From positions 62,001-126,000 of the forward strand of contig JAWWOW010000015.1 of assembly GCA_033851265.1 (NCBI GenBank): a stretch of 64,000 bases of DNA, read 5' to 3'. This stretch comes from JAWWOW01 sp033851265 (GTDB taxonomy: Bacteria > Actinomycetota > Actinomycetes > JAWWOW01). How positions within the stretch are numbered: the first letter of the stretch is position 1; each line of letters begins with the position of its first letter. The notes beneath the pieces are model-generated. The model saw nothing but the letters and a program-made list of their open reading frames with translations. It did not search any database and was not told the DNA's origin. Below, one piece after another: positions 15,960 through 23,338 of this stretch. Made by a program: the position numbers and the translations under genes.

Positions 15960-16861
15960 CGACCGCGCCCTCCCTCACCGCCCAGCCAATCGCTGACCGG
16001 GGGCCGGTCCGGTCCTTCCTCCGTCTCGTCCTGATCGAGCACTCCGTTTTCGCCTTGCCGTTCGCCTTCATCTCGGCCCTGACAGCGATGCGTCCGGATG
16101 TGCGCTGGACCGACCTCGGCCTGATCACGGTGGCGATGGTCTCGGCGCGGACCTTTGCGATGGCCGCCAACCGAGTGATCGACCGCGAGATCGACGCGCG
16201 CAACCCACGCACCGCCGGTCGTGAGCTCGTCACCGGCGCCGTGCGGGTGTCGACGGCGTACGCCGGTTCCGCTGTCGCGCTCGCCGTCTTCCTGACGGCA
16301 GCCGGGCTGCTCAACTGGCTCTGCCTAGCTCTCGCCCCCGCCGCGCTCGCGTTGTTCGTCGCATATCCCTATGCCAAGCGGTTCACCAACTACCCGCACG
16401 CCGTCCTCGGGCTCGCTCAGGCTGTCGCGCCGATCGGTGCGTGGATCGCGGTGACCGGCCACTGGTCGTGGCACGCCGTCGTCTTGGGTCTCGGTGTGGG
16501 CACGTGGATCGGCGGCTTCGACCTGATCTATGCCAGCCAGGATGCCGAGATCGACCGCGTGATCGGCGTTCGGTCGACGCCGGCGCGCTGGGGTGTGCGG
16601 ACGTCGCTAGTGGCATCAGCAGTGACGCACGTCGTGACGTTCGCCTTGTTCCTGTGGTTCGGCCTGCTCGAAGACTTCGGTGCCTGGTGGTACGCCGGAC
16701 TCGCCGTCACTGCCGCTGCCTTCGTCTACGAGCACTCCATCGTGCGACCCAATGACCTGTCGCGCGTCAACCGCGCATTCTTCACCGTCAACGGTTTCGT
16801 CGGGATCACCTTGTTTGCCTTCGCCCTCGCCGACTTGATCGATCGAGGACTGCACCCATGA
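15956..16861 (+). CDS. mqnP: UbiA-family prenyltransferase, probable MqnP
   Basis: A 301-residue membrane prenyltransferase with about eight hydrophobic segments. The two Asp-rich metal-diphosphate motifs are NRVIDREIDARNPRT (~residues 65-79) and YASQDAEIDRV. It should attach the polyprenyl chain to the 1,4-dihydroxy-6-naphthoate nucleus. The ATG at 15956 overlaps the ubiD stop (ATGA); a much longer frame running back to 15314 is a shadow of the ubiD gene. The end overlaps the ubiX-type gene by 4 bases, giving a tight three-gene unit. Confidence 0.9.
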   Translation: MTTAPSLTAQPIADRGPVRSFLRLVLIEHSVFALPFAFISALTAMRPDVRWTDLGLITVAMVSARTFAMAANRVIDREIDARNPRTAGRELVTGAVRVSTAYAGSAVALAVFLTAAGLLNWLCLALAPAALALFVAYPYAKRFTNYPHAVLGLAQAVAPIGAWIAVTGHWSWHAVVLGLGVGTWIGGFDLIYASQDAEIDRVIGVRSTPARWGVRTSLVASAVTHVVTFALFLWFGLLEDFGAWWYAGLAVTAAAFVYEHSIVRPNDLSRVNRAFFTVNGFVGITLFAFALADLIDRGLHP

Positions 16862-17490
16862 ACGAGCGGACCCCGTGGGTAGTCGGGGTCTCCGGGGCAT
16901 CGGGCACTCCGTACGCCGCTGCCGTCATCGGCGCACTCCTCGATGCGCGCCTCTCCGTCGATCTGGTCGTCTCCCGCGCAGCCCGACTGACAATCCTCGA
17001 CGAGACAGGCATCACCTGGCGGGACTCGCACTGGAAGGACGACGTCGCCACCTGGCTGGGCCGCGACGACCTTGGCGACCTAGAGCACTGGGGACCCGCC
17101 GACCTCGCGGCGGGCCCGTCGAGTGGGTCCTACCCGACGCGCGGAATGGTTGTCGTGCCAGCGAGTACGGCGGCGGTCGCCGGCATCGCGTTGGGCCTGT
17201 CGAAGGACCTGCTGCAGCGGTCCGCAGCGGTGACCTTGAAAGAGCGGCGTCCGCTCGTCGTCGTCCCGCGCGAGACACCGCTCACTCGTGCGACGCTGCG
17301 CCATCTGCTTGCGCTGGATGAAGCGGGCGCGGTTGTGCTCCCCGCGAGCCCCGGCTTCTACGCCGGCGCACGCGAAGTACAAACGTTGGTCGACTTCGTT
17401 GCTGGGAAGGTGCTCGACGCCATTGGCATAGAGCACACGTTGTTCCGTCGCTGGACCGGCGAGCTGGGTCGGGGACGTCTCGACGAATAG
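16858..17490 (+). CDS. mqnM: UbiX-family flavin prenyltransferase, probable MqnM
   Basis: A 210-residue protein that makes the prenylated FMN used by UbiD enzymes. The N-terminal flavin-binding VVGVSGASGTPYAAAV, the middle GMVVVPASTAAVAGIALGLS and the late RPLVVVPRETPLTRATL tract are family signatures. It overlaps the UbiA gene by 4 bases, and its direct partner is the UbiD homologue two genes upstream. It converges with the bldC-like gene 14 bases away. Confidence 0.92.
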   Translation: MNERTPWVVGVSGASGTPYAAAVIGALLDARLSVDLVVSRAARLTILDETGITWRDSHWKDDVATWLGRDDLGDLEHWGPADLAAGPSSGSYPTRGMVVVPASTAAVAGIALGLSKDLLQRSAAVTLKERRPLVVVPRETPLTRATLRHLLALDEAGAVVLPASPGFYAGAREVQTLVDFVAGKVLDAIGIEHTLFRRWTGELGRGRLDE

Positions 17491-17504
17491 GGACGCTGTG
17501 CGCG

Positions 17505-17753
17505 TCAGACCAGGTCGATCGACTTTTCCGGAGCTGGCCGCTGCGAGGGTGGTTCGTGGCCGACCGAATCCGCTGCGAGCGCGTCACCGCGAAGCAGGGC
17601 TCGAACCTCCGACTCGCGGAACCTCCGGTGCCCCCCTGGCGTCCGGATGCTTCCGATCCGACCCGCCGCCGCCCACCGGGTGACGGTCTTCGGGTCAACG
17701 CGGAAAAGGCTGGCCACTTCGCCTGGAGTTAGCAGGCGCTCTCGTGCTTCCAC
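17505..17753 (-). CDS. bldC: BldC-type MerR-like DNA-binding regulator
   Basis: An 82-residue protein whose first ~55 residues carry a winged-helix fold: LLTPGEVASLFRVDPKTVTR, then IRTPGGHRRFRESEVRALL. This is very close to BldC, which controls timing of development in Streptomyces by cooperative binding to repeats. A Pro/Ser-rich tail of ~25 residues is longer than in the 68-residue Streptomyces protein. GTG at 17753 is chosen because GGAGGGG lies 8 nt upstream; the in-frame TTG (17759) is only 2 nt away from it. Whether this organism differentiates cannot be told from the window. Confidence 0.87.
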   Translation of the reverse strand: MEARERLLTPGEVASLFRVDPKTVTRWAAAGRIGSIRTPGGHRRFRESEVRALLRGDALAADSVGHEPPSQRPAPEKSIDLV

Positions 17754-17759
17754 GATCAA

Positions 17760-18103
17760 TTCCCCTCCGCTGCAGATACCGGCCGTTTGCCTGACCGCTT
17801 ACCGATCGCTCTTGCGAATATACGGTGACAGCGTTCTGTGCACACGTAGAACTCAGAATCCCGCGAGTTCCGTTCGCGAGGTAGGTCCGATCGGCTCGGC
17901 CCGCGTCCCATTTGGCTGGGCCGATTGGCTGACCCCTCCCGCTTTGCCGCGTTCGTCGGGGATCGTGCCGGTCGTGCGGCAAGTCCGGAAATCGGCATCC
18001 GAATGGCCCGATCGAGCCATGGACGGGGGAGCCGTCCATCGCGACCCTCTAGGAGCACTTTCGCCCAACTCTGGGCCGACTCGTTCTCGTCAGGGGAGTT
18101 CCC
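17760..18103. other. 344-bp divergent intergenic region between bldC and the LAXTG protein gene
   Basis: No coding gene is supported here. It should hold promoters for both flanking genes, which read outwards. Visible structures are CGCGA/TCGCG in a small stem near 17864-17880, a run with GGCCC/GGGCC near 17895-17925, and the strong hairpin at 18019-18039. No riboswitch family was recognised. Confidence 0.7.
18019..18039 (+). promoter_or_regulatory. Perfect 8-bp hairpin in the leader of the LAXTG protein gene
   Basis: ATGGACGG (18019-18026) pairs exactly with CCGTCCAT (18032-18039) around a 5-base loop GGGAG, 64 bases before the start codon. It may be an operator, an attenuator or an mRNA-stabilising stem. 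The pairing is seen; the role is not known. Confidence 0.55.
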
Positions 18104-19759
18104 ATGCGTCTAGGTGTCCTTCGGCCCTTAGCAGGCGGCGCCGCACTTGCCGTCGTCGTACCGATCGCCTTCGGCATCGCGCCGGCATCAGCCGCGGCCA
18201 CCAAATCAGGCGGTGACGCGTCGTCGACCGCGACGGTGTTGTCCCTGAAGGTTCTCGGGCAGGCCGTCACTGCTGTGCAGGCGACGCTGTCGGCAACCAA
18301 CCGTGGCAAGCCGGGCTCCGCGATCGATGTCGTCCCGATAAGCCTCAACGGCACCGGCCAGACGATCCATCTGGCGAACGGAACGACGAACATCGGTGGT
18401 GCGACGCAGTCGGTCGCGAATGTGGTTTCGCTGACCAGCCCCGGTATGAAGCTGACGTCCGTGGCGGATGCGACGACCGCTGTCGCCTCGCTCGCGACGA
18501 CGAGTCTGGGAAGCGCGTCCGTACTCGGCGTGGCGCTCAAGCCCTTCACCGGCACCCTGAACTTCGGATCCTCTGCTCTCAGCGGCTACAGCGACTCGTC
18601 CAAGGGCGTGAAGATCAAGAACCTGGCACTGCCGGGCCTCCTCGACCTGCTCAACCAGTTGGGCTATGACCTGAGCGCGTTGTCCACCAGCACGCTCAAC
18701 GCGTTGGTCACCGGTCTGCAGCTCGTGTCATCAGCTACGACCGCGGCCAACGCTGCTGTGAACGTCACGAGCAACGCGCTGACCAATGCGAACACCGACG
18801 TGATAGCGAAGACGACCGCATTGAACGCGGCGATCGCCGCAGCCCCGTTCAGCAACGCAGCGATCGTGACGCTGCTCGGCACGCTGGGGGTCTCCGCGCC
18901 AGCAAATGCTGCCGACTGGAACGCCTTGAACGCGTCACAGCAGTCACAGCTCGTTTCGGCACTCGACACTGTGACCTCTGGCACAGGTACCGCGATCGCC
19001 ACCGCTGCCACTGCGTTGGCCACCGCGACTGTGCTCGTGACCACGTTGACGAACCTGTTGACCAACCTGTTCAACACTCTGAAGACCGTCTTGCTGAACG
19101 CGCTGAACAGCCCGCTGCTCTCCCTCGGCTCGCTCGACATCTCGACGGTCGCGCAGAGCGGCAGCAAGAACGCTGCGAAGGTCGTCGGCGCGGTGAGTGG
19201 TCTGAAGGTTCTCGGGACCGACGTCATCAAGACGGTCACCGGTAGCAGCACGATCGATCTGCTGGACCTGGTCGGCTCGACACTGAGCCAGGTGCAAGGC
19301 GCCATCTCCACGGTCACCAACCAGCTGACGACGGTGCTCGACAACGTGCTCGGCCTGACCGTGCCGTTGCCGACCGTTGCCGTGCTCACGAAGTCGACCA
19401 GTCTGGACAAGGTCGGAGCCGACACGTCGGCGCTGGCTACCGTCACCGGCCTGACGTTCAAATGGGCCGGCCTGCTGTCGCAGCAGGAAGTCATCCCGCG
19501 TGCGGCAGTAGCGCCGCTCGCGGTTAGCTTCGGTGACCCGTTCTCCATCGAGGCCAAGATCGCCACGCTGGCGGACCAGTCGTCGTACACGACAGTCGCC
19601 GCGACAACGCCGACGACGGTCACACCTGGCAATACGCCGGACCTGGCCAACACCGGCCTGCCGGTTGGCGTTTCCGTGACTGCAGCGCTGATGCTGCTCG
19701 CGGCCTACGCCGTGCGTCGATTCCGTCGTAGCGAGAAGTTCTTGACGGCGACCGACTGA
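18104..19759 (+). CDS. Large exported surface protein with C-terminal LAXTG sortase signal
   Basis: A 551-residue protein of no recognised domain. Residues 1-31 form a signal peptide ending near ASA. The body is rich in Ala, Thr, Ser, Leu and Val, with long tracts such as LLDLLNQLGYDLSALSTSTL, and two similar LKVLG segments about 330 residues apart. The C-terminus is a cell-wall sorting signal: LANTG, a hydrophobic span (VSVTAALMLLAAYAV), then RRFRR. LAXTG is the motif preferred by class E sortases of high-GC actinobacteria, so covalent attachment to peptidoglycan is likely. The ATG has AGGGGAG upstream. It is monocistronic, followed by a strong terminator. Confidence 0.82.
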   Translation: MRLGVLRPLAGGAALAVVVPIAFGIAPASAAATKSGGDASSTATVLSLKVLGQAVTAVQATLSATNRGKPGSAIDVVPISLNGTGQTIHLANGTTNIGGATQSVANVVSLTSPGMKLTSVADATTAVASLATTSLGSASVLGVALKPFTGTLNFGSSALSGYSDSSKGVKIKNLALPGLLDLLNQLGYDLSALSTSTLNALVTGLQLVSSATTAANAAVNVTSNALTNANTDVIAKTTALNAAIAAAPFSNAAIVTLLGTLGVSAPANAADWNALNASQQSQLVSALDTVTSGTGTAIATAATALATATVLVTTLTNLLTNLFNTLKTVLLNALNSPLLSLGSLDISTVAQSGSKNAAKVVGAVSGLKVLGTDVIKTVTGSSTIDLLDLVGSTLSQVQGAISTVTNQLTTVLDNVLGLTVPLPTVAVLTKSTSLDKVGADTSALATVTGLTFKWAGLLSQQEVIPRAAVAPLAVSFGDPFSIEAKIATLADQSSYTTVAATTPTTVTPGNTPDLANTGLPVGVSVTAALMLLAAYAVRRFRRSEKFLTATD

Positions 19760-19770
19760 CGTACGACGTA

Positions 19771-19813
19771 GGCGGCCCGCTGACCTCCACCCCCCGGAGG
19801 GCGGCGGGCCGCC
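19771..19813 (+). terminator. Strong nested hairpin after the LAXTG protein gene
   Basis: GGCGGCCCGC (19771-19780) pairs exactly with GCGGGCCGCC (19804-19813). Inside it CCTCC pairs with GGAGG. There is no T-tract, which is usual for terminators in GC-rich actinobacteria. Confidence 0.72.
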
Positions 19814-19816
19814 GCG

Positions 19817-19822
19817 TACCCT
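19817..19822 (+). promoter_or_regulatory. Candidate -10 element for leaderless mqnE transcript
   Basis: TACCCT ends 7 bases before the GTG at 19830. TANNNT at this distance would place the transcript start on or beside the start codon. No ribosome-binding site is visible. The element follows directly on the terminator hairpin, so mqnE must start a new transcript. Confidence 0.5.
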
Positions 19823-19829
19823 CGACTGT

Positions 19830-20981
19830 GTGGATCCCGGCCTGCAACGAGAACTCGAGAGCAAGGTCTTGGCCGGCGAGCGGCTGACCTACGACGACGG
19901 TGTCGCCCTCTACGAATCCGACGACCTGGCCTGGCTCGGTGGCCTCGCGCACGAGATGCGCACGCGTCGGCACGGCGATGTCGCGTACTTCAACGTCAAC
20001 CGACACTTGAACCTGACGAACGTATGCGCTGCCTCCTGCGCGTACTGCTCCTTCCAGCGCAAGCCCGGTGAGGCCGAGGCCTACACGATGCGCGTCGAGG
20101 AAGCGGTCCGGCTGGCGAAGGAGATGGAGCCGGCCGGCATCACCGAGCTGCACATCGTCAACGGCCTGCACCCAACCTTGCCCTGGAAGTACTACCCCAG
20201 GTCCTTGCGCGAGCTCAAGGCGGCCGTCCCTGGAGTTGCCCTCAAGGCATTCACCGCGACGGAGATCCACTGGTTCGAGCGGATCTCCGGGCTCTCCGCC
20301 GACGAGATCCTCGACGAGCTGATCGACGCCGGTCTGGAGTCGCTGACCGGCGGTGGCGCAGAGATCTTCGACTGGGAGATCCGCCAGCAGATCGTCGACC
20401 ACGACACCCACTGGGAGGACTGGTCCCGGATCCACCGGATCGCTCATTCCAAGGGCCTTCGCACGCCCTGCACGATGCTCTACGGGCACATCGAGGAGCC
20501 ACGCCACCGGGTGGACCACGTGCTCCGCCTTCGCGAGCTGCAGGACGAGACCGGCGGTTTCGTTGTCTTCATCCCGCTCCGGTTCCAGCACGACGCGGCG
20601 GGGGACCCCCGCAACCGGCTTCAGAACACGACGACGATGGCCACTGGTGCCGAGGCACTGAAGACGTTCGCGGTCTCGCGACTGTTGTTCGACAACATCG
20701 ACCACGTCAAGTGCTTCTGGGTGATGCACGGACTCACCACGGCACAGCTCGCGCTGTCCTACGGCGCAGACGACCTCGATGGTTCCGTCGTCGAGTACAA
20801 GATCACGCATGACGCTGACGGCTTCGGAACGCCACACGAGATGACTCGAGACGACCTGTTGCAACTCATCCGCGAAGCAGGCTTTCGCCCGGTCGAGCGG
20901 GACACGCGATACCGAGTGACGCAGGAGTACGCCGGTCCGGACCCGTCGTTGCGGGAGACTCCGCAACCCATGCGCGTGTGA
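19830..20981 (+). CDS. mqnE: Aminofutalosine synthase (radical SAM), menaquinone pathway
   Basis: It adds SAM-derived adenosyl radical to 3-[(1-carboxyvinyl)oxy]benzoate, the MqnA product, to make aminofutalosine. Of 383 residues, the radical SAM cluster motif is CAASCAYC (C66, C70, C73), preceded by NRHLNLTNV. Later tracts are TELHIVNGLHPTLPW, ATEIHWFERISG and GGGAEIFDWEIRQQI. The length and these tracts separate it from its paralogue MqnC in the same window. The end overlaps the small membrane-protein gene by 4 bases. Confidence 0.96.
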   Translation: MDPGLQRELESKVLAGERLTYDDGVALYESDDLAWLGGLAHEMRTRRHGDVAYFNVNRHLNLTNVCAASCAYCSFQRKPGEAEAYTMRVEEAVRLAKEMEPAGITELHIVNGLHPTLPWKYYPRSLRELKAAVPGVALKAFTATEIHWFERISGLSADEILDELIDAGLESLTGGGAEIFDWEIRQQIVDHDTHWEDWSRIHRIAHSKGLRTPCTMLYGHIEEPRHRVDHVLRLRELQDETGGFVVFIPLRFQHDAAGDPRNRLQNTTTMATGAEALKTFAVSRLLFDNIDHVKCFWVMHGLTTAQLALSYGADDLDGSVVEYKITHDADGFGTPHEMTRDDLLQLIREAGFRPVERDTRYRVTQEYAGPDPSLRETPQPMRV

Positions 20982-21313
20982 GCGGTAACCCCAACTCACC
21001 GACCGGCGCGCGAATCACGCTGTGGCGCACATTCGCCGTCTATTCGGCATCGCGTCTAGGCCTCTTTGTCGCCTTCGTGGCCCTTGCTTACCTTGCCGGG
21101 CTGCGTGGACTGGTCGTTGCGGTCGTTGCACTTCTCGCCTCTGCTGTCGTGAGTTACTTCCTGCTCTCGCGACAACGTGCAGCGTTTGCTCTGGCGTTGG
21201 AGAACCGGGCGGCGAGTCGTCGCGCCCGGACCTCGGCCAGGACTGCTCGCGAGGATGCGATTGCCGACGAGATGGCGCGACAGCAACAACAGAGTTCCGG
21301 AGAAGTCGGATGA
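20978..21313 (+). CDS. DUF4229-type small membrane protein
   Basis: A 111-residue protein with two hydrophobic helices (about residues 28-45 and 47-64) followed by a highly charged, Arg/Ala/Glu-rich cytosolic helix. This resembles the DUF4229 family found beside menaquinone genes in actinobacteria. The GTG overlaps the mqnE stop, so the two are probably translated together. The function is unknown; a membrane anchoring or scaffolding role for quinone synthesis is only a guess. Confidence 0.75.
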   Translation: MSGNPNSPTGARITLWRTFAVYSASRLGLFVAFVALAYLAGLRGLVVAVVALLASAVVSYFLLSRQRAAFALALENRAASRRARTSARTAREDAIADEMARQQQQSSGEVG

Positions 21314-21458
21314 AGTCACAACGAGCAGCGGGTTACGCGAAGCGTGGCCGTCGTGATACGACTTTGACTCCGCCTCGTGCCCCCCGCCAATGCTGTCGTG
21401 TGGTTGTCGCTGGCGGAAGCGCCAGAGCACGGGTCGATTGCTGCAGGGGGTGGCGTGG

Positions 21459-21938
21459 ATGAGGCCAGGTGGCATTCCCGCGCAGTTGGTGGGCGCGGGC
21501 CTCATTCCGAATGGATCCGCGGGCGCGATCGCGTCGATGTACCTGGATCCGGTGGCGCCGGCGCCGGGGGTGGCGCGCAAGTTCGTCGAAGCGCAGCTGT
21601 CGAACGCAACGGTCGCGCAACGGGAAGCCGCGGTGCTCCTGACGAGCGAACTCGTGACCAATGTCGTGCTCAATGCCCGGACCTCACTGGAGGTCGGCGT
21701 GGGTTGTGTGGCAGGCAGCGTCCTCCTCGCCGTCGCGGATCGCGACTCTTCTGCCGAAACCGATCCGAGTGGCATCGGCCGGCTCCGCGGCCGCGGCAAG
21801 GTGCTCGTCTCCTCGCTCGCTGACGAGCACGGGACCCTCCGAAACGCTCGCGGCAACACCGTCTGGCTGGTCCTGCATGAGCACGGGCGCGCGACCGGAG
21901 CGGGTGCGCTCGACTTCGAGGCAGCGCGCAGCACTTGA
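21459..21938 (+). CDS. RsbW/SpoIIAB-like ATP-binding protein (degenerate)
   Basis: A 159-residue protein resembling the HATPase_c fold of anti-sigma-factor kinases. The N-box reads EAAVLLTSELVTNVVLNA, close to the usual ELVTNAVRHA, and GRGKVLVSSLADEHG matches the GRGLxLV ATP-lid region. The G1 box, usually D.G.G or DxSP, reads DRDSSAE and the basic residue after the N-box Asn is missing, so ATP binding may be weak. ATG at 21459 is chosen with GGGGGTGG upstream. It stands just before mqnA, within menaquinone genes, and could be a regulator of a sigma factor elsewhere. No partner is visible nearby. Confidence 0.68.
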   Translation: MRPGGIPAQLVGAGLIPNGSAGAIASMYLDPVAPAPGVARKFVEAQLSNATVAQREAAVLLTSELVTNVVLNARTSLEVGVGCVAGSVLLAVADRDSSAETDPSGIGRLRGRGKVLVSSLADEHGTLRNARGNTVWLVLHEHGRATGAGALDFEAARST

Positions 21939-21949
21939 TCCAGCCGACA

Positions 21950-21955
21950 TAGGCT
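21950..21955 (+). promoter_or_regulatory. Candidate -10 element for leaderless mqnA transcript
   Basis: TAGGCT ends 6 bases before the GTG at 21962. This is the TANNNT-to-start spacing of leaderless actinobacterial transcripts, and no Shine-Dalgarno is present. Confidence 0.5.
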
Positions 21956-21961
21956 CGTTGG

Positions 21962-22810
21962 GTGACTGCGACGGCACATGGGCGACCCCGCGTCGGGCAC
22001 ATTCAGTTCCTCAATTGCCTGCCGCTGTACTGGGGCCTGGTGCGTTCGGGTGCGTTACTCGACGTCGACCTCTACAAAGACACACCAGACCGACTGGGCG
22101 ACATGCTCGTCGCAGGTGACCTCGACATCGGTCCGATCAGCCTTGTCGAGTATCTCCGTCACAGCGACCAGTTGCTGTTGCTTCCCGACCTCGCAGTCGG
22201 TAGCGACGGCCCGGTGTTGTCGGTCAATCTGGTGAGCCAGGTTCCGCTCGAGGAGCTCGACGGCGAGCCGGTCGCACTCGGGTCGACGAGCCGCACGTCC
22301 GTCGTCCTCGCCCAGCATCTGCTCGAGGATCGGGTCGGCGTGCAACCGACGTACTTCTCCTGTCCACCTGACCTGACGGCGATGATGCTCGAGGCACGCG
22401 CCGCTGTGCTCATCGGTGACGCGGCCTTGCGGGCGACGTTTGACGCACCCGCCCACGGACTGACGGTGCACGACCTCGGTGCGGTCTGGCGTGAGCTGTC
22501 CGGACTACCGATGGTGTTCGCGGTGTGGGCAGTACGCCGGGGCTTCGCCGAGCAGAATCCCGGCCTGGTCAAGGAAGTGCATGGCGCATTCGTGGCTTCG
22601 CGAGACCTCTCGCTGGCTCAGGTCGAGGACGTCGCCGTCAGCGCGGCCAAGTGGGAGGACTTCGACCCAGCAACATTGGTGACGTATTTCCGCACGCTGG
22701 ATTTCAGCCTCGGTGAACGACAGATCGCGGGCATGCGTGCATTCGCTGCGGCGGTTGCCGGCCGTATCGGAGTCGACACGTCCGACCCGCCCGAATTCGT
22801 CCCTATTTGA
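21962..22810 (+). CDS. mqnA: Chorismate dehydratase, menaquinone pathway
   Basis: It removes water from chorismate to give 3-[(1-carboxyvinyl)oxy]benzoate, opening the futalosine route. Of 282 residues, the start VGHIQFLNCLPLYWGL, then GDLDIGPISLVEYL and VALGSTSRTSVVLAQ, are typical of this periplasmic-binding-protein-like enzyme. It is cytosolic, with no signal peptide. The related mqnD gene, often next to mqnA, is not here. A single-domain response regulator follows. Confidence 0.93.
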   Translation: MTATAHGRPRVGHIQFLNCLPLYWGLVRSGALLDVDLYKDTPDRLGDMLVAGDLDIGPISLVEYLRHSDQLLLLPDLAVGSDGPVLSVNLVSQVPLEELDGEPVALGSTSRTSVVLAQHLLEDRVGVQPTYFSCPPDLTAMMLEARAAVLIGDAALRATFDAPAHGLTVHDLGAVWRELSGLPMVFAVWAVRRGFAEQNPGLVKEVHGAFVASRDLSLAQVEDVAVSAAKWEDFDPATLVTYFRTLDFSLGERQIAGMRAFAAAVAGRIGVDTSDPPEFVPI

Positions 22811-22852
22811 TCTGGGCGATAGTCATCCGAATGTGGGAGTGCGACGCACCAT

Positions 22853-23314
22853 TTGAGTGGGCAACATGAAGGTGTGCACGAAACGGGTGACTCGTCCCTA
22901 CCGACGCATGAACTCGGCGACTTGCCGAGGGTTGTGCGTTACCGCGTGGTGGTAGCGGACGACAGCACCGACCTTCGTGACCTCGTCTGTCTGCTCATCG
23001 ATGACGAGGATGACTTCAGCGTTGTCGGGGCCGCGTCCAACGGTGCGGAGGCTGTTCAGCTCGCGCAAGAGCTCGAGCCCGATCTCCTCGTGCTCGACGT
23101 CGATATGCCGGTGATGGACGGCCTCGAAGCGCTGCGACGGGTCAAGGCGTGGCACGCGCAAACCCGGGTCGTGCTGCTCTCGGCATTGCCACGTGGGAGC
23201 GTCCCGACTGACGTCGTTGCGCTTGCCGACGACTATGTGGAGAAGGGACTTTCCGTCACCACGTTGGTCGAGCGCCTGCGCGCGATCTGTCACCGACCGG
23301 CGGCGGCTGGCTAG
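22853..23314 (+). CDS. Single-domain (receiver-only) response regulator
   Basis: A 153-residue protein, with a CheY-like receiver from about residue 29. The acidic pocket is VVVADDST, the phospho-acceptor is the first Asp of LLVLDVDMPVMDGLEAL, and VVLLSALP provides the conserved Ser/Thr position. The usual switch lysine appears to lie in DYVEKGLS. There is no output domain. It sits between mqnA and mqnC on the same strand. The start is uncertain: the TTG at 22853 has no clear ribosome-binding site, and GTGs at 22874 or near 22936 are possible. No histidine kinase gene is seen in the window. Confidence 0.87.
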   Translation: MSGQHEGVHETGDSSLPTHELGDLPRVVRYRVVVADDSTDLRDLVCLLIDDEDDFSVVGAASNGAEAVQLAQELEPDLLVLDVDMPVMDGLEALRRVKAWHAQTRVVLLSALPRGSVPTDVVALADDYVEKGLSVTTLVERLRAICHRPAAAG

Positions 23315-23325
23315 ATCACCGCGAC

Positions 23326-23331
23326 TACGCT
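23326..23331 (+). promoter_or_regulatory. Candidate -10 element for leaderless mqnC transcript
   Basis: TACGCT ends 7 bases before an in-frame GTG at 23339 but only 1 base before the ATG at 23333. If this promoter is used, the protein starts at the GTG. Confidence 0.42.
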
Positions 23332-23338
23332 CATGACT

